DNA from: CAZBBC01 sp964489835
Lineage (GTDB): Bacteria; Calditrichota; Calditrichia; JAJRVZ01
Assembly: GCA_964489835.1 (NCBI GenBank)
Contig: CAZBBC010000011.1
Location: 9,074-73,073, forward strand
Direction of reading: 5' to 3'
DNA: 64,000 bases
In this document: positions 52,734-61,617 of the stretch, piece after piece
How the letters are laid out: every line of letters starts with the position of its first letter
Numbering within the stretch: the first letter of the stretch is position 1
Made by a program: the position numbers and the translations under genes
Notes under the pieces: generated by a model
What the model was told of the DNA's origin: nothing
The model's database searches: none
Seen by the model: only the letters and a program-made list of their open reading frames with translations

Positions 52734-53315
52734 ATGGAAACCAACGAAACCACTAGGAAAATTGCTGAATACACCCGTATTCTTTCACAATTGCTCTCTG
52801 AGGTAATTGAGCACAATTATCTAGCAGAATATGCGCCGGGAATGCTGTCAAAAACTCAATTTACTATTCTTAAAATACTCTCTATTTCCGGTCCATACAC
52901 GGTGAGTGAAATTGCAGATATATTGCATATCAGTCGCGCGGCAGCAAGCAAAAACATTGAAAAACTTGTAAGAATAAAACTGGTTAAACGTAAAATTATT
53001 CAGGAAGACCGGCGAACAACGGAGGTATCTCTTATTGCCAGTGGTCAAACAATCGTTGCGAAATACGAAAAAGTACGGATGCAAAAGCAACGCAAGGCCC
53101 TTGCCCACTTTTCTAGCAGTGATAAAATAAAATTCCTGAATTTTTTGAGCGAATATGTTAAAAATTGTGTGCTGCAGGAAAAAAACATCGACTTAATATG
53201 TCTTCAGTGTAACGGTGTCCTCGGAAATACTTGTTCTGTAAATGACAATAAAGAGAGATGCCGCTTTTACTATAGAGTTAATAAAAAAAACATAACCATT
53301 GAAGAGGAGGATTAA
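52734..53315 (+). CDS. MarR-type regulator with a C-terminal four-cysteine motif
   Basis: A 193-residue regulator. Residues 30-120 form the MarR winged helix (LSKTQFTILKILSISG, TVSEIADILHISRAAASKNIEKLVR, EDRRTTEVSLIASG). After the family's closing helix the tail contains Cys156, Cys159, Cys167 and Cys176 in the order C-x2-C-x7-C-x8-C, with Cys145 just before. Such a motif is suited to a zinc ion or an iron-sulphur cluster and would let the protein sense redox state, oxygen or metal. It is the first gene of the hydrogenase operon; the small-subunit gene begins two bases after its stop, and that gene's GAGGAGG lies inside the MarR end. Confidence 0.85.
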   Translation: METNETTRKIAEYTRILSQLLSEVIEHNYLAEYAPGMLSKTQFTILKILSISGPYTVSEIADILHISRAAASKNIEKLVRIKLVKRKIIQEDRRTTEVSLIASGQTIVAKYEKVRMQKQRKALAHFSSSDKIKFLNFLSEYVKNCVLQEKNIDLICLQCNGVLGNTCSVNDNKERCRFYYRVNKKNITIEEED

Positions 53316-53317
53316 GC

Positions 53318-54478
53318 ATGTCCAAAGAGGGTTCAATTGATGTCAACACCGGGCAACGCTTGACCAGTCTTGAACAGAAGGGAGTTTCCAGAAGAGATTT
53401 TCTAAAGTTCTGTACCGCTGTGGCAGCAACGATGGGTATGCCCCTTAGTATGGCAGAAGTAATCGCCCAAACCGTTGGCAGTGCGAAACGCCCACCGGTG
53501 ATCTGGCTTCATTTTCAGGAGTGTACCGGTTGTACAGAATCTCTGTTGAGGGCTACACATCCATCGGTTGAGCACCTGGTATTAGACCTGATCTCACTCG
53601 ATTATTCAGAGACTCTTAACGTGGCCGCCGGTCATCAGGTAGAAGAAGCGTTACACCAGTCAATCGAGGCAAACAAAGGTAAATTTATTCTGGTTTGTGA
53701 AGGTTCTGTGCCGATAAACGACGGCGGTATTTACTGTAAAATCGGTGGACGTACGGCCCTGGAAATTGTGAAAGATATCGGCCCGAAAGCTGCCGCGGTC
53801 GTTGCTATTGGATCTTGTGCCTCGTGGGGCGGCGTCCAATCGGCCTCTCCCAATCCAACCGGCGCAAAGGGGATCCATGAAATTTTGACCGATCAGGCAG
53901 TAATCAATCTTCCCGGTTGTCCGGCCAGTCCTTACAATCTTTTATCGACCGTGTTATACTTTTTAACCTTAGGTAAACTGCCTGAATTGGATGCGATGGG
54001 CCGGCCAAAATTTGCTTACGGACGCCTGGTTCATGAAAATTGCGAACGCCGACCGCATTTCGACGCCGGACGATTTGCTGAAGTATTTGGAGATGATGGA
54101 CATCGTCAGGGATGGTGTTTGTATAAACTGGGATGCAAAGGCCCGGAGACTTATGCCAATTGTCCTATTCAGCTTTATTGCGATGTTGGATCCAACGCCT
54201 GGCCTGTTGGTACGGGTCATCCCTGTTTTGGTTGTACTGAGAAAGGGGTTGGTTTTACGAAGCCTATCCATCAACAAGCGACGGTATTTACAGTCACACC
54301 ACCGGCAACTTATCCCGATATTGTTGAAGAGAAAACAAGCGGTGGGTGGACCATTGGTGGAGCGGCTGTAGCGGGAGCTCTTGCCGGTGCTGCCGTAACT
54401 GCCGGTATCAAAGTCACAAAACGCCTGGCAGATGAGGAAGGGGTAAAAGAAGACAAAGCGGCAAAAGACAAATCTTAA
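53318..54478 (+). CDS. hybO: [NiFe] hydrogenase small subunit (HybO-type)
   Basis: A 386-residue electron-transfer subunit of a periplasmic uptake hydrogenase. A Tat signal (SRRDFLK at 24-30, hydrophobic h-region, cleavage near residue 50) precedes the three Fe-S cluster ligand sets: HFQECTGCTES (Cys69, Cys72), GSCASWGG and LPGCPAS; then HENCERR; then GWCLYKLGCKGPETYANC and HPCFGCTEKG. A Gly/Ala-rich hydrophobic helix (about residues 345-365) near the C-terminus is the membrane anchor. Gene order matches E. coli hybOABCD (group 1c-like), and the start has GAGGAGG 7 bases upstream. Confidence 0.96.
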   Translation: MSKEGSIDVNTGQRLTSLEQKGVSRRDFLKFCTAVAATMGMPLSMAEVIAQTVGSAKRPPVIWLHFQECTGCTESLLRATHPSVEHLVLDLISLDYSETLNVAAGHQVEEALHQSIEANKGKFILVCEGSVPINDGGIYCKIGGRTALEIVKDIGPKAAAVVAIGSCASWGGVQSASPNPTGAKGIHEILTDQAVINLPGCPASPYNLLSTVLYFLTLGKLPELDAMGRPKFAYGRLVHENCERRPHFDAGRFAEVFGDDGHRQGWCLYKLGCKGPETYANCPIQLYCDVGSNAWPVGTGHPCFGCTEKGVGFTKPIHQQATVFTVTPPATYPDIVEEKTSGGWTIGGAAVAGALAGAAVTAGIKVTKRLADEEGVKEDKAAKDKS

Positions 54479-54490
54479 GGAGGTGTGCGA

Positions 54491-55468
54491 ATGAATCTGC
54501 AAAGAAGAGATTTTTTTAAAGTTCTCTCCGCTGGTGTCGTTACCGCGACCACCTCGCGCACTGCTTTTGCCCGTCCAACAAAAACGATGCCTCCGGAGTC
54601 AGTCGGTCTTTTATACGATGCCACCTTATGTATCGGATGTAAAGCCTGTGAGGTGGGTTGTAAAACCAGAAATAATAAACCAAGTGTTCATTCCGAAATT
54701 GAGGAACATTTTAACGTAAATGGAACTTGGGATGATGCGCGTGATCTTGATTCGGCAACGATGAATAAGATCAAGGTTTATAAAAATGGGACTGCCGCGG
54801 TCAAAGATCAGGAAATTGATGGTTTCTCATTTGTCAAACGTGCCTGTATGCATTGTTACGATCCGGACTGTCAATCCGCGTGTCCGACATCTGCTCTTCA
54901 AAAAAATCCGGTAACCGGAATTGTAACCTGGGACCGGGATGCCTGTTGCGGTTGTCGCTATTGTCAGATCGCCTGCCAATATCTGATCCCAAAATTCGAA
55001 TATCATAAAGCACTGCCATCTCTGGTAAAATGTGAGATGTGCCATCATATACTTGAAACAGGCGGAATTACCGGATGTGCCGAGTATTGTCCCACCGGCG
55101 CAACCATTTTCGGAAAAGCGAAAGATCTGCTGGCCGAGGCACATAAACGATTGAATCTGAAAAACGGTGAACGCTATGACTTTCCGGTACGCACCGTTAA
55201 TGCGAAAGATAAAAAAAGCAGACCCGTGGGAAAATATGTTAATTACATTTACGGAGAAAAAGAGGGCGGTGGTGCGCAATATATTATGCTCTCAGCGGTG
55301 CCTTTTGAAAAGCTTGGTTTACCAAAGATGCCAGAAAGGTCAGGCGCTGCCAGATCAGAGACGTTACAGCATACGCTATACACCGGTTTTATCGGTCCGA
55401 TCGTACTCCTGGGCGCAATGGTAACCGCCGCTTATCGGTCCGTAAAAAAACATCAATCGGATGAGTAA
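54491..55468 (+). CDS. hybA: Hydrogenase ferredoxin-like subunit HybA
   Basis: A 325-residue periplasmic electron carrier. It has a Tat signal (NLQRRDFFKVLSAGVVTATTS) and four ferredoxin-like cysteine groups: CIGCKACEVGC, CMHCYDPDCQSACP, CCGCRYCQIACQY and CEMCHHILETGG...CAEYCPTGA, so up to four [4Fe-4S] clusters. A C-terminal helix (FIGPIVLLGAMVTAAY) anchors it. The ATG at 54491 is chosen because AGGAGGT lies 6 bases upstream; a GTG at 54485 would abut that site with no spacing. It passes electrons from the small subunit to HybB. Confidence 0.95.
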   Translation: MNLQRRDFFKVLSAGVVTATTSRTAFARPTKTMPPESVGLLYDATLCIGCKACEVGCKTRNNKPSVHSEIEEHFNVNGTWDDARDLDSATMNKIKVYKNGTAAVKDQEIDGFSFVKRACMHCYDPDCQSACPTSALQKNPVTGIVTWDRDACCGCRYCQIACQYLIPKFEYHKALPSLVKCEMCHHILETGGITGCAEYCPTGATIFGKAKDLLAEAHKRLNLKNGERYDFPVRTVNAKDKKSRPVGKYVNYIYGEKEGGGAQYIMLSAVPFEKLGLPKMPERSGAARSETLQHTLYTGFIGPIVLLGAMVTAAYRSVKKHQSDE

Positions 55469-55479
55469 AGGAGTCTGCT

Positions 55480-56619
55480 ATGAGTGAAACCAAACCGTTA
55501 GGAGGAAAAATATTCACCAGGCCCTTCAAAATTCTAATGATCTTTGGGCTTATTGCTGTATTTTTCATTCTTAAAAGATATTTCTTCGGGATCGGTTCCG
55601 TATCCAATCTCAACGATGGATATCCGTGGGGTATGTGGATCGTCTATGATGTTGTCACCGGCACAGCGATAGCCTGCGGCGGATATGCAATGGCGATGCT
55701 GGTATATATATTCAATAAAGGTCATTATCATCCCCTGGTTCGTTCCGCATTAATGGCCGGTATGTTTGGCTATACATTGGCCGGTGTATCCATATACGTT
55801 GATACGGGCCGGTGGTGGAATCTTCAGAATATTTTTCTTCCCGGAACCGCCAATCCAAATTCGATCATGTTTGAGGTCGCCGTCTGCGTTGCCCTTTATG
55901 TCGCAGTGATGTGGATTGAATTTAGCCCAACATTTTTTGAGGGGAAGGCCCAACACGAAGGCAAATTAAAAATCCTGAACAAGGTCATGTTTTTCTTTAT
56001 CGGACTGGGCGTATTATTACCGACTTTACATCAATCTTCCCTGGGTTCCCTTATGATCATTGCCGGACAAAAGGTTTCCCCACTATGGCAAACAGACTGG
56101 TTACCTTTTTTATATCTGATGACCGCCCTGACTATGGGTTATGCGATCGTGGTCTTTGAGTCCCTGTTTTCATCCATTGGTTTAAAAAGACCCATGGAAA
56201 CCTCTATGCTCTCAAAACTGGCTGGTGTTATACCTAAACTTTTGATTGTTTATTTCATTTTCCGCTTTGGAGATCTTATTTACAGAGGCGCCCTGGGTCA
56301 TATTTTAGCTTTTGATTTGAAGAGTATCATGTTTATTCTGGAAAATCTCTTATACATCTATCCACTGGTGATTCTTTTTTCTGCGACGAAGAGAAAGAGC
56401 CCAAAATACCTTTTCCTGTCTGCAGTTTCAATGCTTCTGGCGGGCGCTCTCTATCGCTTTAATACCTATCTGATAGGTTTTAATCCCGGTAACGGTTATA
56501 ATTACTTCCCCGCTTTTTCGGAGATCATGATAACTGTCGGTATTATTGCGATAGAAATTATGGCCTATTTGCTGTTTGTTAAGAGATTACCTGTTTTGCC
56601 AGAAGTGAAACATGCATAA
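55480..56619 (+). CDS. hybB: Hydrogenase integral membrane subunit HybB (NrfD family)
   Basis: A 379-residue inner-membrane protein with about ten helices, starting RPFKILMIFGLIAVFFILKR and including YPWGMWIVYDVVTGTAIACGG (the quinone-site region in this family). It is a cytochrome-free quinone reductase of the NrfD/PsrC type. AAAGGAG lies 6 bases upstream of the ATG. It follows hybA by 11 bases in the operon. It completes the route from H2 to the quinone pool and, in E. coli Hyb, is able to couple to proton movement. Confidence 0.95.
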   Translation: MSETKPLGGKIFTRPFKILMIFGLIAVFFILKRYFFGIGSVSNLNDGYPWGMWIVYDVVTGTAIACGGYAMAMLVYIFNKGHYHPLVRSALMAGMFGYTLAGVSIYVDTGRWWNLQNIFLPGTANPNSIMFEVAVCVALYVAVMWIEFSPTFFEGKAQHEGKLKILNKVMFFFIGLGVLLPTLHQSSLGSLMIIAGQKVSPLWQTDWLPFLYLMTALTMGYAIVVFESLFSSIGLKRPMETSMLSKLAGVIPKLLIVYFIFRFGDLIYRGALGHILAFDLKSIMFILENLLYIYPLVILFSATKRKSPKYLFLSAVSMLLAGALYRFNTYLIGFNPGNGYNYFPAFSEIMITVGIIAIEIMAYLLFVKRLPVLPEVKHA

Positions 56620-56640
56620 TAATTGAAGGAGGAACTATTA

Positions 56641-58344
56641 ATGGCAAAAAGAATAACTGTTGATCCCATCACCAGAATTGAGGGCCATCTGCGTATCGAC
56701 TGTCAGGTTGATGGCGGTAAAGTAACCAATGCCTGGTCCTCGGGTCAGATGTGGCGGGGTATAGAAATAATACTTAAGGACCGTGACCCACGGGATGCCT
56801 GGATTTATACACAAAGAATCTGTGGTGTCTGTACAACGGTTCATGCGATTGCCTCTGTTCGCGCTGTCGAGAACGCGCTCAAAATTGAGGTTCCATTAAA
56901 CGCTCAATATATACGAAACATGCTCATTGCTGCCCATGGTATCCACGATCATATTGTCCACTTTTATCACCTGTCCGCTCTTGACTGGGTAGATATCGTA
57001 TCTGCGCTAGGGGCCAGCCCCAATAAAGCGGCAAAACTCGCCGGTGATTTATCTTCCTGGCCGAATAATACCTCACGTCACTTCAAATCAGTTCAGGAGA
57101 AACTCAAAGGATTTGTCGGCTCCGGTCAGCTGGGAATATTTGCGAATGGTTACTGGGGACATCCGGCGATGAAGTTACCGCCAGAGGTAAATTTAATCGC
57201 GGCAGCCCATTATCTTGAAGCATTTGAATATCAACGCCAGATCAATAAAATCGTAGGTATTCTGGGTAGCAAGACACCACATATTCAAAATCTTGCCGTT
57301 GGGGGTGTTGCCAATCCCATTAATCTTGATAATCAATCGGCACTGAATATGGAACGGTTATACTATATCAAAACACTGATGGATAATATTCAGGATTTTA
57401 TTCTTAATGTCTTTGTCACCGATGTCTGTGCCGTTGCTGCTTTTTACAAAGATTGGCTGAATTATGGGTCCGGCGTTAAGAATTATTTATCTGTTCCTGA
57501 TTTTCCTATAGATACGAAAGGGACAGAATTCCTGACACCTGGTGGTTATATACCTAACGGTGATGTCTCTAAATTTACCAGGATCAAGAGCTTTGATGAC
57601 GATTTCTTCAGAAAGAATGTTAAGGAAAGTATCAAGCACTCCTGGTATAAAGGCAGCTGGACCAAACATCCGTGGGATGAGGAAACGGTACCGGATTATA
57701 AGGATTTTCAGGAAAACGGCAAGTACTCCTGGGTAAAATCACCCAGCTTCGATGGTAAACCGGCACAGGTTGGCCCCCTGGCAAATGTTCTCGCCATGTA
57801 TGCTGCCGGACATGAACCAACCAAGAAATATCTGAACGTTGCCATTTCTAAAATAAATAGCATCGCCGGCGTTCAGGTGCCGTTAAGTGCCCTTCATTCG
57901 ACGCTTGGCCGGCATGCTGCCAGAGCTATTCGTTGTGCAGTACTTTATGAAATTCTTGAGAAAAACTATCAGTTACTCATCGCGAACATTGCCAAAGGTG
58001 ATATGGCAACATTTAATCAACCGGAATTCCCCAGTGGCATTCAAAAGGGATTTGGATTCCACGAAGCACCGCGCGGTGTTCTCTCTCACTGGATTGTAAT
58101 TGAGAATGGTAAGATAAATAACTATCAGGCGGTTGTCCCGTCAACCTGGAACGCCGGACCAAGAAATCAGGAAGATGCGATGGGACCCTATGAAGCATCC
58201 CTGATGGGAAATCCCATTGCAGTAGCTGAAAAACCTTTGGAAGTGTTGAGAACCATTCACTCATTTGATCCTTGTCTTGCCTGCGCCATTCACTTGCATG
58301 ATCCTAAAAAGAAAGAACTGGTTCGCGTAAGTGTGATGAAATGA
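56641..58344 (+). CDS. hybC: [NiFe] hydrogenase large subunit (HybC-type)
   Basis: A 567-residue catalytic subunit. The NiFe ligands are Cys61 and Cys64 (RICGVCTTVHA) and Cys545 and Cys548 (DPCLACAIH). His551 is the expected cleavage site for the maturation protease, leaving a 16-residue tail to be removed. TRIEGHLRI near the N-terminus is the family's first signature. The ATG at 56641 follows AAGGAGGAA (56626-56634); a TTG at 56623 lies before that site and is not used. It is exported with the small subunit's Tat signal, as it has none of its own. Confidence 0.97.
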   Translation: MAKRITVDPITRIEGHLRIDCQVDGGKVTNAWSSGQMWRGIEIILKDRDPRDAWIYTQRICGVCTTVHAIASVRAVENALKIEVPLNAQYIRNMLIAAHGIHDHIVHFYHLSALDWVDIVSALGASPNKAAKLAGDLSSWPNNTSRHFKSVQEKLKGFVGSGQLGIFANGYWGHPAMKLPPEVNLIAAAHYLEAFEYQRQINKIVGILGSKTPHIQNLAVGGVANPINLDNQSALNMERLYYIKTLMDNIQDFILNVFVTDVCAVAAFYKDWLNYGSGVKNYLSVPDFPIDTKGTEFLTPGGYIPNGDVSKFTRIKSFDDDFFRKNVKESIKHSWYKGSWTKHPWDEETVPDYKDFQENGKYSWVKSPSFDGKPAQVGPLANVLAMYAAGHEPTKKYLNVAISKINSIAGVQVPLSALHSTLGRHAARAIRCAVLYEILEKNYQLLIANIAKGDMATFNQPEFPSGIQKGFGFHEAPRGVLSHWIVIENGKINNYQAVVPSTWNAGPRNQEDAMGPYEASLMGNPIAVAEKPLEVLRTIHSFDPCLACAIHLHDPKKKELVRVSVMK

Positions 58345-58823
58345 GTAACAACCGGGTAACGATTTTAGGTCTTGGAAATATCCTGATGCAGGATGAGGGG
58401 ATTGGCGTTCACACCGCCAATCTCCTTAAAAAAAAATACACCTTTAATCCCGATATTGATATCATCGATGGCGGAACGATAGGTACAGATCTTTTACCTT
58501 ATTTTGAAAATAGTGACAAGGTTTTAATAATCGATGCGGTTAATTTCGAAGAAAAACCGGGATATATCGGTATTATTAAAAACGATGAGATACTAGCGAC
58601 GATCACCTCTAAAATATCTTTACACCACCTGGGACTATCCGACGTTTTAAGCGTGATCAAATTATTGGAAATCACACCCGCCGAGATTTGCCTGGTAGGT
58701 ATTAAACCTTTTTGCATGGAACTTGGACTGGATGTTTCTAATGAGATGAAAAAATTGATGGATAAAGTGATCACCTCCGTCCTCATGAAATTGCACGAGT
58801 GGGAAATTACTTACACTCAATAA
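58341..58823 (+). CDS. hybD: Hydrogenase maturation endopeptidase (HybD/HyaD type)
   Basis: A 160-residue nickel-dependent protease that trims the large-subunit C-terminus. GLGNILMQDEGIGVH near the N-terminus, IIDAVNF and the LHHLGLSD segment carry the nickel ligands Glu19, Asp65 and His96 (matching HybD Glu16, Asp62 and His93). The start ATGA overlaps the hybC stop by 4 bases, so it is coupled to its substrate. Its 3' end overlaps the convergent SDR gene by 7 bases. No hypABCDEF genes are in the window, so cofactor assembly must be encoded elsewhere. Confidence 0.95.
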   Translation: MSNNRVTILGLGNILMQDEGIGVHTANLLKKKYTFNPDIDIIDGGTIGTDLLPYFENSDKVLIIDAVNFEEKPGYIGIIKNDEILATITSKISLHHLGLSDVLSVIKLLEITPAEICLVGIKPFCMELGLDVSNEMKKLMDKVITSVLMKLHEWEITYTQ

Positions 58824-60358
58824 ACACCCGACAGACGATCAAAAGAGTCTTCAAGTTCATCAATGATCAGTTGAACCGTTAGTAATATTTCATCATGGAT
58901 CCGCAGGTTCATATTTTTAAGTTGAGGTTCTGCTTTTAAATTTTTGACAAGCAAATTGCCTACCAGCGAAATGGCATTAATCACTTCTTGCACCTCAAAA
59001 TGCTCTTTAAAGCGTTCGACCGCTAAGGTCCTCGCATAGCTCAAAACATGCAATCGATCGCCAAGAACAACTGCCGTTTTCAACATCTTATATAAATTCC
59101 TGAAACGGTATTCCAGTTCAATTTGTGAGAGTTTAACATAAGAACTAAAGCGATCTCTATTTTCAGATTTGTAGATTTCATCCAAAATATTCTCGATAAT
59201 CTCCTGCTCGAAGCCAACCATTGCTTCATAGATCATGAAATTGGGAGGCGTTAATCCACTTTTGAGGATTGCTTCTTCATTTCGCCTATTCCATTCATAT
59301 AGATTACTCTTTCTGTTCTCAATGAGGAATAACAGACGGCGTTTAATATGGAATCGCTCAATGGGCTTCCACTTCAAAGCCTTTCGCGTATAGGAGGCAT
59401 CGATGTTCATATTTTTATCCGTATAGCCAACCATCCATGGTCGGATAAATGGACGTTTACCCTTCAATTTTCCAATCAGATTTAAAAACACGACACCTAA
59501 CCAGGCAAACCATTTCGGTATAAAATATATCTTTTTTATTTGTCCGTAATTATACCGCATTGAGATTTCATGTAATTCCTTCTGGGAGGTACATCCATCA
59601 TGGCTGGCAATATATGTATCACATTTTGGTAACTTTGCCGTATTATTGATTATTTCATAAATCATAAAATTTAAATTTTTTGTATGTAAATAGGGGATGG
59701 CTGCTTCTCCCTTCCCTGTGAGGATGTTTGCATCCCATCCTTCGGACAACCATGTTGAAAGCAAAACATAGAGGGGACCATATTCACACCAATCGCTAAA
59801 GATGGCAGCCAATCGGATAATCGTACAGGGAAATTTTTTAGAGTGCTTTTTGACCAGTTTTTCTCCTTCTCTTTTACTCCAGGCATAGGGGAAATTAGCA
59901 TTCGGAGGGCTTTTTTCATTCAACAATGATCCCTCTTTCCCGAATTCAGTAACCGTCAGAGAACTGGCAAATATAAATCTTTTAAGATTCAGATCTTGTG
60001 CATGCTTTAGAATGTATTTGGTACCGTTGACATTCGTACGCAAATATTCTTTATTTTTTTTATTTGTAAAATCATAATAACCGGCTAAATGCACCAAAAA
60101 ATCAGCGCCGCCTTCCCTGGCAATGGTCGAAAAAACACGTGCAACCATTTTTTCTTCGCCAACATCAGCACGGATCCATTCGATATTTTCGTGTTCTTCC
60201 ACACCCGCCACCCGCTGTGCACGTCTGGCCAAAGCATAGATATAAAAATCATACTTGAAAGACTCTAATAAATGTCTGCCAATAAATCCCGATGCCCCGG
60301 TAACGATAATCACCGGTAGTCGCTTAGATCTCTTTTGAATCTGATTAGATATTTTCAT
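58817..60358 (-). CDS. Extended SDR (NAD-dependent epimerase-like) with extra helical domain
   Basis: A 513-residue protein. Residues 15-300 are an extended short-chain dehydrogenase: TGASGFIG (20-27), FIFASSLTVTEFG, and the catalytic Tyr158-x3-Lys162 pair (NFPYAWSKREGE). A hydrophobic stretch (WFAWLGVVFLNLIGKLKG) follows, then from about residue 360 a largely helical, charged region with no match I know (EAMVGFEQEIIENILDEIYK, RFRNLYKMLKTAVVLG). The substrate is unknown; sugar-nucleotide and sterol/isoprenoid dehydrogenases share this architecture. It converges on the hydrogenase operon. Confidence 0.78.
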   Translation of the reverse strand: MKISNQIQKRSKRLPVIIVTGASGFIGRHLLESFKYDFYIYALARRAQRVAGVEEHENIEWIRADVGEEKMVARVFSTIAREGGADFLVHLAGYYDFTNKKNKEYLRTNVNGTKYILKHAQDLNLKRFIFASSLTVTEFGKEGSLLNEKSPPNANFPYAWSKREGEKLVKKHSKKFPCTIIRLAAIFSDWCEYGPLYVLLSTWLSEGWDANILTGKGEAAIPYLHTKNLNFMIYEIINNTAKLPKCDTYIASHDGCTSQKELHEISMRYNYGQIKKIYFIPKWFAWLGVVFLNLIGKLKGKRPFIRPWMVGYTDKNMNIDASYTRKALKWKPIERFHIKRRLLFLIENRKSNLYEWNRRNEEAILKSGLTPPNFMIYEAMVGFEQEIIENILDEIYKSENRDRFSSYVKLSQIELEYRFRNLYKMLKTAVVLGDRLHVLSYARTLAVERFKEHFEVQEVINAISLVGNLLVKNLKAEPQLKNMNLRIHDEILLTVQLIIDELEDSFDRLSGVY

Positions 60359-60381
60359 GATTTTTACTTTTAATCGTTATA

Positions 60382-60798
60382 TCACAGTCCTTCTGATACA
60401 GTTTTTTCCCGACTTTGAAGAAACTGATTATATAATACCAGGAGTAACATTCCCAAAAATCCATCCCCCAGAGCAGATAAAAGGATCATCCAAATTTGCT
60501 CCACAAATAAATAATAAAATGCAAGAAAAACAGCAGCGATCGATTTGGCAAACACTGCAAAATAAATTAAACCGGGTGCACTCTCCCCCTGGTACAATGC
60601 TAAAAGATAGGCCACAGCCATCACCAGATGAAATATCCCGGCCTGCATTTGAAAAAAGCGACACTGAAAATTTTGAAAACCAAAATAAATAAGGTATTCA
60701 GGAGATAAAACGATTAAACCAATGGCAACACCAAGCGTATGCAGTACAAATATCCAGAGTAAAAAGTTTAACCTTGCTCGGGCAGTCTTTTCTTTCAT
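60382..60798 (-). CDS. Small four-helix membrane protein of unknown function
   Basis: A 138-residue protein with four predicted helices (FLLWIFVLHTLGVAIGLIVL, AGIFHLVMAVAYLLALY, FAVFAKSIAAVFLAFYYLFV and ALGDGFLGMLLLVLYNQFL). It lies 23 bases upstream of the SDR gene on the same strand, so the two are likely one operon. No family is recognised. Minus-strand reading is preferred because the opposite frame gives no membrane pattern and lacks a ribosome site. Confidence 0.7.
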   Translation of the reverse strand: MKEKTARARLNFLLWIFVLHTLGVAIGLIVLSPEYLIYFGFQNFQCRFFQMQAGIFHLVMAVAYLLALYQGESAPGLIYFAVFAKSIAAVFLAFYYLFVEQIWMILLSALGDGFLGMLLLVLYNQFLQSREKTVSEGL

Positions 60799-61033
60799 AA
60801 AACTATATTCCTTTTGTTATTTTCTTCACAATTTATCTAATTTCATTCATGTTGTAAATAGTATATTTGATTTTAACACTCTATCGGATCGTTACCTTTT
60901 TTATAGATGATTTACCTTTTTCTATCATTATTTTTCCGTTGTCAATGGCGATAGGTTTTATTAAGTTCGGGACAGATTTCTTCTTAGCCTTATATTTACT
61001 TTTTAGGATTTACACCAATATACGATAAAGAAC

Positions 61034-61600
61034 ATGACCAAACTTCTTCGATTTTATACGAGCGATGAGCAAATAATTAAATCGATATGTGATGGTGATG
61101 ACTCGGTTCTGGTTTATCTCTATCAGAAGAACCTGCGCATGATTTTAAAGTATATCGGGCAAAATAACGGCAATGAAGCAGACGCGAGAGAAATTCTGCA
61201 GGAAGCATTGGTTACTTTTTGGGAAAAAGTCCGAAAAGGTGACTTTATCCTCCAATCAAAAATATCCACCTTTTTATATGGCGTGGTCCGGAAAAAATGG
61301 TTACAGGAATTAAATCGTCGTAAAAGGTATACAAGCCTGGAGCAAATCAGTAATAATCCGGGAGATGATACTGATATTGCTGATACGATTGAAGCAACTG
61401 AATTAATAGAAATCGTTAAGCATTGTCTTAGAAAATTATCCCCAATTTGTCAAAAAATTCTGACTGCATTCTACTTTGAGGAAAAATCAATGCATGATAT
61501 CAGTGTAATGCTTGATCTGGCTAATGAAGATGTGGCGAAATCAAAAAAATATCAGTGTAAGAAGGAATTGGAACATCTGGTAAAACAAGACATTGATTAG
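61034..61600 (+). CDS. ECF-type RNA polymerase sigma factor
   Basis: A 188-residue sigma-70 family protein. Region 2 (about 17-85) includes ADAREILQEALVTFWEKVRKGDF, TFLYGVVRKKWLQELNRRKR; region 4 (about 130-180) has LRKLSPICQKILTAFYFEEKSMHDISVML. The size and lack of region 3 mark the extracytoplasmic-function group. It precedes a one-helix anti-sigma-like gene by 17 bases. The 235-base spacer upstream, shared with the divergent membrane gene, shows no clear promoter to me. Confidence 0.88.
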   Translation: MTKLLRFYTSDEQIIKSICDGDDSVLVYLYQKNLRMILKYIGQNNGNEADAREILQEALVTFWEKVRKGDFILQSKISTFLYGVVRKKWLQELNRRKRYTSLEQISNNPGDDTDIADTIEATELIEIVKHCLRKLSPICQKILTAFYFEEKSMHDISVMLDLANEDVAKSKKYQCKKELEHLVKQDID

Positions 61601-61617
61601 TTTATCAGAGGAAAATC

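Noticed and set aside
60357..60692. A plus-strand frame opposite the four-helix membrane protein
   Set aside because: The minus-strand reading has four clear helices and normal codon use, whereas this frame is Gln/Pro/Lys-rich with no signature.
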